Below, piece by piece: positions 23,321-33,485 of a DNA stretch of 64,000 nucleotides (the stretch's first letter is position 1; every line of letters starts with the position of its first letter). Source of the DNA: Isoetes taiwanensis (Eukaryota > Streptophyta > Lycopodiopsida > Isoetales > Isoetaceae); assembly GCA_021234155.1 (NCBI GenBank), contig JAJEKV010000027.1:9932716-9996715 (forward strand). The letters are read 5' to 3'. The translations under genes and the position numbers were made by a program. The notes under the pieces are model-generated. The model was not told the origin of the DNA, made no database searches, and saw only the letters and a list, made by a program, of their open reading frames with translations.

Positions 23321-23477
23321 GGTTTAGGCTATGGCGGGGCTTGTCGTCCGGCGGGTTGTGGCGGGCTGTGGCGGCTAGGCAAGGCCAAGAGACAGTTGGT
23401 TGGGCTATGGCAACGTCAGGCAAATGTTGGAGCCTAGCTCAACATTATTCTGTGCACTGACTTCCAAAGGCAGTGGG

Positions 23478-23668
23478 GTCTCTGGCATACAAAATTGCGC
23501 TTAGAATCCAATTTGGGGACCAAAAACGTATGTTAGAGCACCTTTTAGGGGTTTGGGGGTTTTGGGGCTAGAGGGTCTCGGGCGTCAAAAGTGCGCCGTA
23601 ATCCAATTTGGGGACCAAAACGTAGGTCGAAAGCACCTTTTAGGGGTTTGGGGGTTTAGGGGCTAGAG
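23478..23668 (+). repeat. 95-bp tandem duplication in LINE 5' region
   Basis: Two head-to-tail copies (23,478-23,572 and 23,573-23,668) share ATCCAATTTGGGGACCAAAA and CCTTTTAGGGGTTTGGGGG. Repeated 5' units are common in LINE promoters, so this may be the promoter of the adjoining minus-strand LINE. Confidence 0.75.
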
Positions 23669-23783
23669 AGAGACTGTAAACCCTAGAGAGAGAAAGGCAG
23701 AAAGGGGAAAATCAAGGGGGCTCTATGCAAGGGGTTGTAGGCAAGGCAGAGCAAATCCAAAGACAGGCCGATTGCAGAAACAA

Positions 23784-23901
23784 GCGGATCAAAGGAAATC
23801 ACTTACGAAGGCGGTACCTGGATGGGCGCTGGACAGGGGGGTAGACCAACTGGCGGATCAAAGCAAATCACTTACGAAGCCGGTACCTGGATGGGCGCTG
23901 G
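23784..23901 (+). repeat. 49-bp direct repeat, 69-bp period
   Basis: GCGGATCAAAG...GGATGGGCGCTGGA occurs at 23,784-23,832 and 23,853-23,901 with few mismatches. Confidence 0.85.
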
Positions 23902-24268
23902 AGATGCACTTGTATCCCTAGGCCCCTATCGACAAGCAGAGGAGCTGCAGTGGCAAATTTAGGAGCAGGGCTGGCCGGTTTAAGAGCAAGGCTCATGAAC
24001 CTACTAGAGGGTAGCTGCACCTCAAAAGGCACAATCGACAGGCTTACAAGCCTCATGCACAAGGGACCTGGCATCTACAAATGCAGCCTCATGCACTTCC
24101 ATAAAGGAGCTCTTGTGGAAATTGGTGTCCTCTGCAAGAGTGAAATCCTTTCACATACCCCTACAAGCAACAACTGCACTACTCTCTGCGGGTCTGCCCT
24201 TTCCCAACAACCCTTGCTAACTTACGGAAGAACATGGTGACCAGAAACCTCCTCAGAGCTTACCTGCA

Positions 24269-24276
24269 GTTCCAAT
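24269..24276. repeat. target-site duplication GTTCCAAT, left
   Basis: Eight bases identical to 24,971-24,978 flank the MITE. Confidence 0.9.
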
Positions 24277-24970
24277 CAGGGATAGGTTCCATACGTAGAA
24301 ATTAAAAATTTCGACGCATAAAGTAAAAAAATACGTATTTTAATGTTTAAAACGTATTTCACGTTAATTTTTCTCTCGCCGGCCGGAAAAAAGTATTTCA
24401 CATACGCGAAATCTTCTAAACCGCATACGCGAAAAAACTTTTGCATACGCAGTTTCAATAAAACCGCTGCACAAATTTGAAATTTAAATTTCGCGTACAT
24501 AGTTTTCACTATTTCGCATACGCAAAAGTTTTTTCGCGTACGCGAAACAGTGAAAACCGCGTACACGAAAAGGCGAATTTTGTTTTTCGTGTACGCAATT
24601 TATACTATTTCGTGTACGCGAAACAACTTTCGCGTACGCAAAACAGTATAAATCGCATACGCGAAAAAAATAAAAATAAAAATAAAAATCTGCCTATACG
24701 CGAAAAGGTGGAAAAAAAAAATTCTGCCTTTTCGCCTACAACAATAAAAATTGCGTACGTGGAAAAAAATCACGTATGCATTTTTCATTGTTTCGTGTAC
24801 GCGAAAAAAAATTTGTGTATGTGCTTTAGTTCTTTTCGTGTATGCGAAAATTTTTCGATGCCAGAATTGTTTTTTGCCGTATTTTTTACGTATTATACGA
24901 CAAAATTGTGTCATATTATACGAATAATATGTATTGCATATAAATGTACGAAGTATTGAACCTATCCCTG
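24277..24970. mobile_element. 694-bp hAT-type MITE with palindrome array
   Basis: The ends are inverted repeats: CAGGGATAGGTTCCATAC on the left and, read inward from the right, CAGGGATAGGTTCAATAC. An 8-bp duplication (GTTCCAAT) flanks it. Ends starting CAGG with an 8-bp duplication are the hallmark of the hAT superfamily. There is no transposase frame. The interior holds some twenty variants of TTTCGCGTACGCGAAA, itself a perfect palindrome, spaced in AT-rich DNA; open frames through it are translations of that repeat. Such arrays could be transposase-binding sites. The intact ends and duplication suggest a fairly recent insertion. Confidence 0.92.
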
Positions 24971-24978
24971 GTTCCAAT
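24971..24978. repeat. target-site duplication GTTCCAAT, right
   Basis: Matches 24,269-24,276 exactly. Confidence 0.9.
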
Positions 24979-26520
24979 ACATGCCGGTGATGCTATCACT
25001 AGCCAAGAGAAGGATGAATGTAGGAAAAGCAGCAGCTTATACTCCTCTCCATCTGTCTGGCTGCCATGGTCGGGCTACATTTAGCGGCCCCCCATGAATC
25101 CTGCCTTTTGCAACCATGCAAACAGGCATGAATATCACTGCTGGCACAAACCTTAGACAGCAGGCCAACGCATAAGTAAAACCCCACTTTTTCCGCCAAG
25201 CCTTTGCCAAAATCTAGCAAACCAGTCAATTTCAGATTATAGGCTTGCTAATAAATTGTATGTTTCTACATTTTAATGTAGTGACAAAGGACACAAGGGA
25301 ATTAGCATGTCCATTACCTCCTGGACATATAACACTAGTATCCTCACTGAAGTCATCTCAAACATCAATGTAATGGTTGGTTAGATGTAACCAACCCAGC
25401 ATAATGTGCCCTAATAGGTCTAAATGCTGGGTTGTTCTAAAGAGTGTGGCACTCATCTTCAATAACTCCCAGTTGGCACCATTGGCAGATCATATGTCCT
25501 CATTTTCTAGTGCCCATCTATATGTCTCAATCTCAAGGCGCCCTGTGCATGTGCAAGTGGATGCCATCATTTTGTTTCATGGGCAAATGCGCCAACAGTT
25601 ACCGTTATGGACCCCTTACAAGCATAGAATTAATCTTGGTTTAAAAGCGTGATGTCTTTACTAGTTCTAAAGCTCTAGCATCCTCATTGTTGTTTCTGTG
25701 TATACCATTATTCATAAAAATTCCATTTGTAAAACTAAATGACCCATTTCTCCTTCCAACATGCTTTAAGTTGCTACGGATCCATGGCTATTGTGTAGAG
25801 AGGTTTGGAATGTGTGTGTGTCCCATATTGACCATTTTCTAGAAGTATGTTATGTGATGTTGTAGCGCAACCTCTGAAGATGTAAGAACTATGTCTTACT
25901 GAATAAATGCATGTCGCATCTCTGAAGTCGATGTTACCTTGTAGAGATCACTATTGTTCCTTATTCATTGATTGCCCACCATCAAATTATAGGTACAACT
26001 TTTTCTTTTCTGTTGCATATCACGTCTAGCAGATACCACAGAATCACTCATGGGAATTCCATTCTTTGAAATAGAACAGTTGCTCTGATGCATATTTGAC
26101 CAAATAGATGCATTGCCAATGTTTGACTCGCATGCTCCGAGAATGACCTCTAAAGGTGCTTAGTAGTTTTTCCATGGCTCAAACATATTTTTATAGGCTC
26201 CATGAAACACCAAAGAGTTCCTTCAGTTGATCCTGCATGAATGCAGATTTGTCCATCATTTACTGAATAAATCCGTCTAAATTTCACTCCAAATACCTGC
26301 TCCACTAAGCAATCCATGGATAGAGCTGCACAACACAAGAACAACACAACAAGATTTGAATGAGTAGTATTGATTTTAAGAATGCATCTTTGGAAGCACA
26401 GAACAACAACAACACAACAAGATTGGATGCGGCCAATGCCATACATCGACATTTGCCAGAAGAGATTATTAAACCGAAAAAACGTGGTAAACAAATGTTG
26501 GAATACATTGCGGCGCGAAA
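24979..26520. other. no gene recognised
   Basis: A minus-strand open frame (25,229-24,999, 76 codons, MTGLLDFGKGLAEKVGFYLC at its start) looks protein-like, but I cannot name it and no splice partner is evident. At 26,325-26,430 a short ACAACACAACAAGAT-type motif occurs twice. Otherwise plain AT-rich intergenic DNA. Confidence 0.35.
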
Positions 26521-26521
26521 A

Positions 26522-26650
26522 TAATAGATAGATAATATTTTTATGTTATGCCACATTGCTAGCGTCCATGAGAACATATGACGGACCCAGAGATTTGAAC
26601 ACAATATCTCTTAGTTGCTAACCCAAATAGACTAGTCACTAAATTGAACA
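26522..26650 (-). mobile_element. tRNA-derived SINE-like copy (S2 family)
   Basis: On the minus strand the B-box-like GTGTTCAAATCTC precedes TCTGGGTCCGTCATATG, GGACGCTAGCAATGTGGC and a short TCTA tail. It is clearly the same family as 45,181-45,300. An A-box-like TTAGTGACTAG lies at the head. Confidence 0.7.
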
Positions 26651-26691
26651 AGAGGGAAAACACAAGAAAAAAGGAAAAAACAAGAAGCTGC

Positions 26692-26700
26692 TTTATATAA
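26692..26700 (+). promoter_or_regulatory. TATA box of the tyrosine recombinase gene
   Basis: TTTATATAA, a strong TATA-like match, lies upstream of the GC-richer leader of the recombinase gene. A start site near 26,725-26,730 would place it within the hairpin at 26,719-26,756. A G-box core (CACGTG) lies at about 26,794. Inferred from sequence only. Confidence 0.5.
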
Positions 26701-26718
26701 GTAGAGATTGTATTTGGT

Positions 26719-26756
26719 AACGTGCCACCATGGAAACCACCTCTTGGTGGCACGTT
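26719..26756 (+). repeat. 12-bp perfect inverted repeat near the predicted start site
   Basis: AACGTGCCACCA (26,719-26,730) and its exact inverse TGGTGGCACGTT (26,745-26,756) are separated by 14 bases. It may be an operator-like or terminal structure of the element; its role is unknown. Confidence 0.85.
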
Positions 26757-26821
26757 GCAAAACGTAAGCCACGCGTGCCCTATGATTTCCGGACACGTGG
26801 CAAACTTTTCCACGTCAGCTT

Positions 26822-27262
26822 TTCATTCACGAAAGTTCTTTTTTGAGAAAAACAGAGTAGCAGAGGAGCAGAGGATTTTTGCGGAGGTTCCCGGAGGGCG
26901 CTCGTCGGCGCTTCAAGCCGATTGAGGTCGCCAAGGTCGTGTTTCGCTGGATTCTTTAGTTTTCTTTAGTTTTCTTTAGTTTTTTATGAGCTAATGCGTT
27001 TGTTTTGTGTTTTGTAGGTGAATCTTCGTTTGGAGCATTTTCATTTACGAATGTTCTTGATTTTTCTGAGAAACAGAGTAGCAGAGCAACAGAGGATTTT
27101 TGCGGAGGTTCCAAAAGGGCGCTCGTCGGCGCTTCAAGCCGATTTAGGCCGCCAAGGTCGTATTTGGCTGGATTCTTTAGTTTTCTTTAGTTTTCTTGCA
27201 TTTTTTATGAGCTAATGTGTTTCTTTTCTGTTTTGTAGGTGAATCTTCGTTTGGAGCGAGTC
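26822..27262 (+). repeat. tandem duplication of about 220 bp in the leader of the recombinase gene
   Basis: Both copies contain AACAGAGTAGCAGAG, GGATTTTTGCGGAGGTTCC, GGGCGCTCGTCGGCGCTTCA, a TTCTTTAGTTTTC run and TTTTGTAG followed by GTGAATCTTCGTTTGGAGC. Each therefore carries a possible donor (CCAAGGTCGT) and a clear acceptor, that is a whole UTR exon-intron unit duplicated. Confidence 0.85.
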
Positions 27263-27450
27263 CGTGCGGTGTTTTGGCGTTAAATCGCATTGTTTCTCGA
27301 AGTTTTTTGGCTAATCTCGGTAACTTGCGGGTTCCAGGCGACTTCTTATACATTTTTGAGGTAATATCCTCTAATTTTTTGTTAACTGTAATTCTTTGTC
27401 ATGTTTCTGTACTAACATTTGTTTTCCTTGTGCTGCATGCAGGTTTCAAG

Positions 27451-29748
27451 ATGTCTCTTGTTGCTAAAAGGTTTATTAGTGTTCTACTTAGCTTGAGTTT
27501 ACTTTCTGGACATGCAGTTTCTAACTGCTCTGCTAGTATCAGTCCTTCGTTTACACTCATAAATGAAGAAGACTGTGAGCTTGTTGGATGCACGGATCCT
27601 GCTGCAGTCGAGTTGATGTTGCAAGATCTTGGAAATGAGCCATGGTTTAAAGAGGGGACAGTGTACACTGATGATCTTAAGGCACCAAATGATGAAGAGT
27701 TTAAGGAGTTTTTGAAGCTTGATGAGAAGGCTGTCTCTGAAATTGAAAAGGGGGGCGAAGACAAGTCCAAGAAACTTACCAACTGGGCTAGACGTAAGTT
27801 TGATGGATGGAGAAGGTTTGAGAAACTTGACACAAGTATGCCACTTGAAGATCTCAACATGCTCGAGTTGAATAAGATGCTTGTTAAATTTCTTTTACAA
27901 ACTAGAAAGAAAGACGGCACTCTATACCCTGCCTCCAGGTAAATTCTTTTGATTTCTTTTATTTCTATTTCTTGATTGTTTCTAACTTATTGTTTTCTGT
28001 TGTAGTCTGCATTTGCTTCTTGGGTCAATAGGAAGGATTATCAGGAAAAAGCAAGAAGCAAGAATTAATGCTACTGGAGAAAGGGAGGCAAGCTTTAACA
28101 TTCTGAAAGATGATCTGTTTGGTACTACTAGATTGGCATTTGTTCACATGGCATCAAAAGCTAGAGCTTTAGGTATTGGTGTAAAGAAAAAGAAAGCACA
28201 ACCAATTTCTTATAGCACAGAGCAGGATTTATTGGCTGATATAGATTATCAGATCACACATCCAAAAGGGATTCTGAAGCGACTGTGCTTTTATTTGGTC
28301 AGTAGATTTGCTATCAGAGGTGCTCAGGAACTTTATGATGTGAAGGATGTAGACTTGAGTTTGGAATTTGATGGCAGCAATGAATATGTGATGTATAATG
28401 AGAGAAAAAGTAAGACGTGGGGGATTTCTGTGACCCGGTTTGATGATAGCCATTTCAGACCACCAATATGGAGCTTTGAGAATGACTATAAACAGTATAC
28501 TCGTCATTTACCTGGAAAAGAAAATGATAAACCAAAGTGGTTTTTCTGTCAGGCGATTACGAACTTTCGCGGTCAGGTACGTTGGTTTTCCTTTTTCCTA
28601 TGCATTGTTTATTATTTTGTTTTTAATTGTTTACTCTCTTGCAGGTCTGGTTTCAGAAATCTCGAGTAGGAAAAAACAATCTTGCCAAGTGGATAACATA
28701 CATGGGGTCTTTGTTGGACATTGACATTTGTAATAAAAGTGGACGTGTATCTGCTGTTACAAGAATGTCGCTTGGTCTAGTTCCACCAGAAATTGGAAAG
28801 CTTGTAACAGGTCATAGGACGACGACTGCATACGAAAAGTAAGTTTTTATTTATTTATTTGTTTGTCTATTTCCTTTCATGCATTTGTAATTTTGTGTTC
28901 TAATAGGTACGACCGGAGCAAGGAAATCCAAGTTAATGCTGCGATGAATATTTTGAGCAAACCTTACAATGAGGATGGTAGTCTAAGGTTGTATCCTGAT
29001 GTTTTAAATGAAATGATTAAAGAGAAGGAGAAGGGCTTAATGGGAAACCATTCTTCAAAGGTTCTGGTTGACGGTCGAACTTCGATTGCAGGTTAGTTTA
29101 TTTTCCTAGTTTGTTTTCCTAGTTTCAGTTTCCTAGTTTCAGTTTCGTAGTTTCAGTTTCCTAGTAGTTTCCTAGTTTCAGTTTCCTAGTTTCACTTTCC
29201 TATGTAATTTTGGCTAGGTTTTTTCTTACAGATAACGTTGCTGATGTTCATGATCACACTATGATTACAGGTAAATTTTGGAAACCTTTAGTACTTTTTT
29301 TAAATCATTAGTAGTATTCCAAATGTTAATTTGTAGTTGGTTTCTTGCAGACAATGTTGCTGCTCCAACATATGATTACCTTACAGCTCCTGTCAAAGTT
29401 CCTGTTGATTTAAAAACTGGCGCCAATAAGTCTGTAATTCAAGTTTCAGGAAATACTGTAAAACCAGTTACTGCTGATGATTTTGATAACGACATGCTTG
29501 AAGAAATGATCAGACGCACACCTTCGCTAGCAAAATACTTTCCTGGAGAACAGACTATTGTGCAAAACTATGGTAAGTTTTCTCATTATTGTTAATTTTT
29601 ATTCTGATTTGGAACAGGTTTTTAAATTGATCAAAATAACCTAGTTTTTGTTTATGCAGGTGGCCAGTCATTTGTGGGTGCAACATTCAATAATTGCACA
29701 TTTGTTCTTGCATCAGATGCCGAATACATGAAGAGAAATGCTGCTTGA
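27451..29748 (+). CDS. Crypton/DUF3504-like tyrosine recombinase, 7 coding exons, 595 residues
   Basis: Coding exons: 27451-27938, 28006-28576, 28645-28838, 28907-29091, 29232-29270, 29351-29572, 29660-29748; all GT-AG, all in frame. Residues about 108-200 resemble the N-terminal DNA-binding domain of Crypton-type recombinases (ARRKFDGWRRF; LVKFLLQTRKKDGTLYP). The catalytic domain follows: Arg267 (SRFAIRGAQEL), a possible beta-hairpin Lys (297 or 299), Arg387 (NKSGR), His410 (LVTGHRTTTAYEKYDR) and Tyr419. The spacings R387-H410 (23) and H410-Y419 (9) are those of the family. The expected His of H-x-x-R is Lys384, a notable change. The N-terminus is hydrophobic, like a signal peptide. Exons 5 and 6 begin with the same DNVA motif. 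Start: the first ATG after a spliced leader; the upstream frame does not splice in phase. The strand exchange function is inferred; it may be a transposon gene or a domesticated one. Confidence 0.85.
29098..29205 (+). repeat. TTTCCTAGTTTCAG tandem repeat in recombinase intron 4
   Basis: About six imperfect copies of a 10-14 base unit fill most of this 140-base intron without disturbing the splice sites. Confidence 0.85.
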
Positions 29749-30343
29749 TGGAAATTCAGCTTTTGAAACTTGATTCAAACTTGATTCAGCTTTTTGAAAC
29801 TTGATTCAGCTTTTGCTACTTGATTCAAATTCAGCTGTTGTGATGATTTTGAAACTTTATCAAATGTACTGTTTTAAAACACCTTTGAATGTACTGTTTT
29901 AAAACCTTTGAATGTTTGAATTTGGTAGTGTAGGAAATTGAAGTATGAGCGGCGCCGCTTAGAGTAGGAAACGAAAAAATTACCAAAAAATAAAAACACA
30001 GGAAAAAAAGCGGAAATCATAGGGTACTCGTGGTTTACGAGGTGGAAATATTTTGCGCCAAATTATAAGAGGAATGAATATTCAAAAGAATATTTACCTG
30101 CCCCTAGGAGAGAAATCTCTCTCTCTTCTTTATACCTTTGGTTTCTGCCGGAGAAGGAAGAAGAGGAAGGGAGTCAGATCTGCCATGGAGCGGCATACCC
30201 GCGTTGCTTTCTGGCCCCTTCCTATCCTGGATTAACCTTTTTCAATTATCATTTCCGATTTCGCTCCTCATCATTTGTGCTCGCTCTTTATTGATTCCTC
30301 TCTCCCATCTGCCTCATTAAGAAAATCGCCTCGTTGGGTCGCC
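29749..30343 (+). promoter_or_regulatory. 3' UTR of recombinase and 5' region of the E2 gene
   Basis: The first 200 bases hold short repeats (GAAACTTGATTCAGCTTTT two to three times; TGTACTGTTTTAAAAC twice) typical of a 3' UTR. An AATAAA lies near 29,985. The E2 leader, with CT-rich tracts (about 30,110-30,130), follows. The two genes are therefore less than 600 bases apart in the same direction. Confidence 0.5.
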
Positions 30344-32499
30344 ATGTCGGAGGGCCAGGCCAGCCTTCTTCTTAGGAAGCAGCTCAAAGGTAGGCATTTA
30401 CATATTTGCTTCTGGTAATGTGAATTGCTGATTTGATTTGTCCGTCTTTACGATATTTTATGTCTCTATTTCCGTCTGATTACTGTTGTTGCCTAATTGA
30501 TCGCCCAGTTCCATGAGGATTAACGAAGCTAGAAAAGCTTATTACTTAGGGCATCTTCGCATAATGGTTTTGTAGAAGTATACCTTTAAAATGAAGTTCA
30601 CTGTATCCATTGCGGAGACTTAGTTGCGCACCTCTTTTGGAGAAGATCCGACAATATGCTATGCATATATTTTTAGATGAGATGGGTGTATGGACACATT
30701 GAAGTACAGAACATAACTCATTTTCAAGCTTACATGTTTAATGTTTCTGAACTTTGAATTGATAGGATCTGATTGACCTATAACACCTGTTGTTGTCAGG
30801 AAGGCTGTTCGGATTTTTCATGTTGTATCCATATCTCTTGAGCAACCTTTCCAGCTGTCAAATGATATGTGCTAGGAGTAGATAACTACTAGTCCTTCTC
30901 ACGTGACGTATTCATTGATAACAATAACCTACCATTTAGTTTTACGCATGCATAATGTTTGTGAGTTATGGAGGAATGTAACCAGCTCTCTTAATTTTCT
31001 TAAGATCATAGTCTTTACTGGCAAAAATGATGGCCAAATTTGTCTCAACTTTAACTGGCATTCTCTTCTCTACTGTGATTGACAAACTGGTGAATGATAA
31101 TTTATAATTGATGGCAAACGATATTTATAATGCTGTATTTGTTGTTGGCCTAACAAGCTGTGCATTTAAAATTTTATATAGTCTTGGTCTAATACATCCG
31201 TGGTTTTGACATGCAGATCTTTCCAGAAACCCCGTAGATGGTTTTTCTGCCGGCTTAGTTGATGACTCTAATATATTTGAATGGAATGTGACAATCATTG
31301 GTCCACCTGATACTCTATAGTAAGTCCATTTGTTTCTTCAGTTCAAGCATTTGCTTGCAGAGGAATGTGATTCATTTGGAAGTTGTTATGTCAAGAATTT
31401 AATGGACGCTGTTGCCAATGAAAAGTTCGTTCAATCAACTGGTTCATATTTCTTAGGTATTTTGTTCATTTTGAATCTTTTGGTGTATAGTTTTTCAAGC
31501 GTCCAGGTAGTTTGGTGTTGATGGGTCTAATCTACAATTGATGATTCAATTCATTGGTTTTTAACAAAGGTTTTCTAGCTGGATACCATGTCTTTCAAAC
31601 ATTATGGCAGTTGCTAGTCCTGGTCATTCTTTTAATTTTTGTATGTTATATTACTGCTTTGCTTTTGATATTAACTTTGGCGGTCATATTTCAGTGAAGG
31701 TGGATATTTTAATGCGGTTATGAGTTTCCCAATGAATTATCCCAACAGTCCACCAACAGTGCGGTTCACATCTGAGATGTGGCATCCAAATGGTAATTGT
31801 CGCATGAACCCCTTGTGGAAGATGGAGCAATTCGTGCCACCTTTGTTTTATGGAGCTTATATATCACCACTTACATTTTCACTTATTACAGTTTACCCAG
31901 ATGGACGTGTGTGCATTTCTATTCTTCATGCACCTGGTGATGATCCAAACGGTTATGAACTTGCAAGTGAACGCTGGTCCCCTGTGCATACGGTGTGTTT
32001 GATTAATCCTATGTTCTCTTCCATCCTTAGTTGTCTGAGACTTCTATGAAGCAGCAGTTTTGGCTGAGTGTTGTCTGACATAGTAATTTGCGTCTTGTAT
32101 CTGTTAAGTGGCAGGCATCAAACTAATTTTTCTTTTGATAGTTAAGGATCTTGCTATAACATGAATATTTTTTTATTGTTCTCATTATTAGTGTGTTTAT
32201 ATTCTTTATTGTATAAGTAGACACCTACTTGAACACCATGCTAATGAAGTTTCTGTTCTATTTTCATATACAGGTTGAAACCATACTTCTTAGCATTATT
32301 TCCATGTTGTCGAGCCCAAATGATGAATCCCCTGCAAACATCGATGCTGCTGTATGTTTGCTCTCCTTAACAGTGTATTACTTTTTGTCACGTGTATGAA
32401 AATATGAATTGTCATGTTCAGAAAGAATGGCGCGAACGCAAGGAAGAATTCAAGCGGAAGGTGGGTAGAATTGTAAGACGATCACAGGAAATGGTTTGA
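30344..32499 (+). CDS. UBC7: ubiquitin-conjugating enzyme E2, UBC7/UBE2G2 type, 6 exons
   Basis: Accepts ubiquitin from E1 and passes it on with RING E3 ligases; the G2 group acts mainly in ER-associated degradation and builds Lys48 chains. Exons: 30344-30389, 31217-31319, 31695-31792, 31892-31992, 32274-32351, 32422-32499, all GT-AG, joining to 167 residues (plant UBC7 proteins are about 166). Visible: HPN at residues 80-82; catalytic Cys90 in GRVCISILH; the group-specific acidic insert after the cysteine ([16 protein letters not shown]); and the C-terminal helices ending [10 protein letters not shown]. The start is the only ATG giving the family's N-terminus ([15 protein letters not shown]). 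The gene appears intact. Membrane segments are absent, as expected for a cytosolic E2 recruited to the ER. The single uncertainty is which of the near-identical plant paralogue names (UBC7/13/14) applies. Confidence 0.97.
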
Positions 32500-32674
32500 A
32501 TTGTAAGACAATTACTGGAAATGCTTTGAGCCAAGCGTAGTATGTCATTTTGGGGTCTTGCAGTTTGAAAATTGTATATTTATCATATTAAAAACAAACC
32601 AAATTTTGAGCTCCATTAACTGCTTAATTTAATTGGGATCTTATCTATGCATGTCAGATTATGATCCTTTTACT

Positions 32675-32680
32675 AATAAA
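32675..32680 (+). terminator. AATAAA poly(A) signal, E2 gene
   Basis: A canonical hexamer about 175 bases beyond the E2 stop codon. It is the best candidate for the 3' processing signal. Confidence 0.45.
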
Positions 32681-32699
32681 GTGTACAAAAGCAACACAA

Positions 32700-33099
32700 A
32701 CATTATTTATATATGAGCTAAAATATGACGGCAGACTTGTTATTCCCTATGCATTTGGTAAGTTGAAGAACATAAGCTTTATAATGCTATAATATAGCTT
32801 CTCACGGCATCATTTTTTTTTCTGTTTTTTGCCCTAATTTTCTTTATCTGTAGGTTTAGATTTCTCTTTTGTAGCCTTTGGTCCAGTAGTTGCTTTTTTT
32901 ATGTGGCTGTCATCGTGTTTCATTTTTTGACATTTGTGCTGGTCCAAGGTGCTACCATACGAGTACACTTTAGATGATACTCATTTTGCATGAGGTTTCT
33001 TTTTCAATGTATGTAGATTTTGATCTCGAAAGTCAAGGTCTTCTGAAATGAAAAAGGAAGAGTTTAAGACAGATTAGTTCATTGTCCGCACTCATGAGG
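32700..33099. other. no gene seen
   Basis: AT-rich spacer downstream of the E2 gene without recognisable content. Confidence 0.5.
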
Positions 33100-33190
33100 A
33101 CTTGCTGTTTCTCTTGTACGGGTTAAAACACATTGATCAACACGGACTTGCTGTTTTGTACGGGTTAAAACACATTGATCAACACGTCAA
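33100..33190 (+). repeat. tandem duplication of about 45 bp
   Basis: GGACTTGCTGTTT...GTACGGGTTAAAACACATTGATCAACACG occurs twice in a row, with a small indel in the first copy. Confidence 0.85.
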
Positions 33191-33299
33191 AAGTACAAGT
33201 CACACCATGAAAGTATAGTGAAGTTCATCAAAAATACTTTTGACACGTCAAGTTTGAGCATTGTTGAAGACAGTATTCTAGAACTAGTAGAAGTGGGAA

Positions 33300-33450
33300 A
33301 CATATGGAAAGAACCACCCTCGTACTCAAAACAGAAAACATGCTGAAAAAAGAACCACCCCTGCATGCTTCTCTTAAGCAAATCAAAACAAAATATATGC
33401 TAAGGAACCACCCTCATAAGCTTCTCTTAAACAACTAAAACAAAATATGT
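33300..33450 (+). repeat. AGAACCACCCT-type degenerate repeat
   Basis: Three imperfect copies of a unit with GAACCACCC, GCTTCTCTTAA and AAAACAAAATAT blocks. Confidence 0.6.
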
Positions 33451-33485
33451 GCAGCTGTTAAATTAGTGAAACCATTATAATCGAG

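Larger units (their letters stand above)
18347..23440 (-). mobile_element. GC-rich two-ORF LINE, degenerate
   Basis: Read on the minus strand the order is an ORF1-like segment (23,320-22,401), an endonuclease region (about 22,100-20,850), reverse transcriptase (about 20,230-19,200), then a C-terminal segment and 3' UTR (to about 18,350). It ends in an AT-rich tail of the CATATA kind. G+C is far above the flanks. The frames are broken by several shifts, so it cannot move on its own. The relics at 3,170-4,210 and 36,940-37,625 belong to the same family. Confidence 0.85.

Noticed and set aside
24477-24977. Two overlapping open frames of 125-160 codons
   Set aside because: Both are translations of the palindromic repeat array within the MITE, with K/F/Y-rich low-complexity sequence and no family resemblance.
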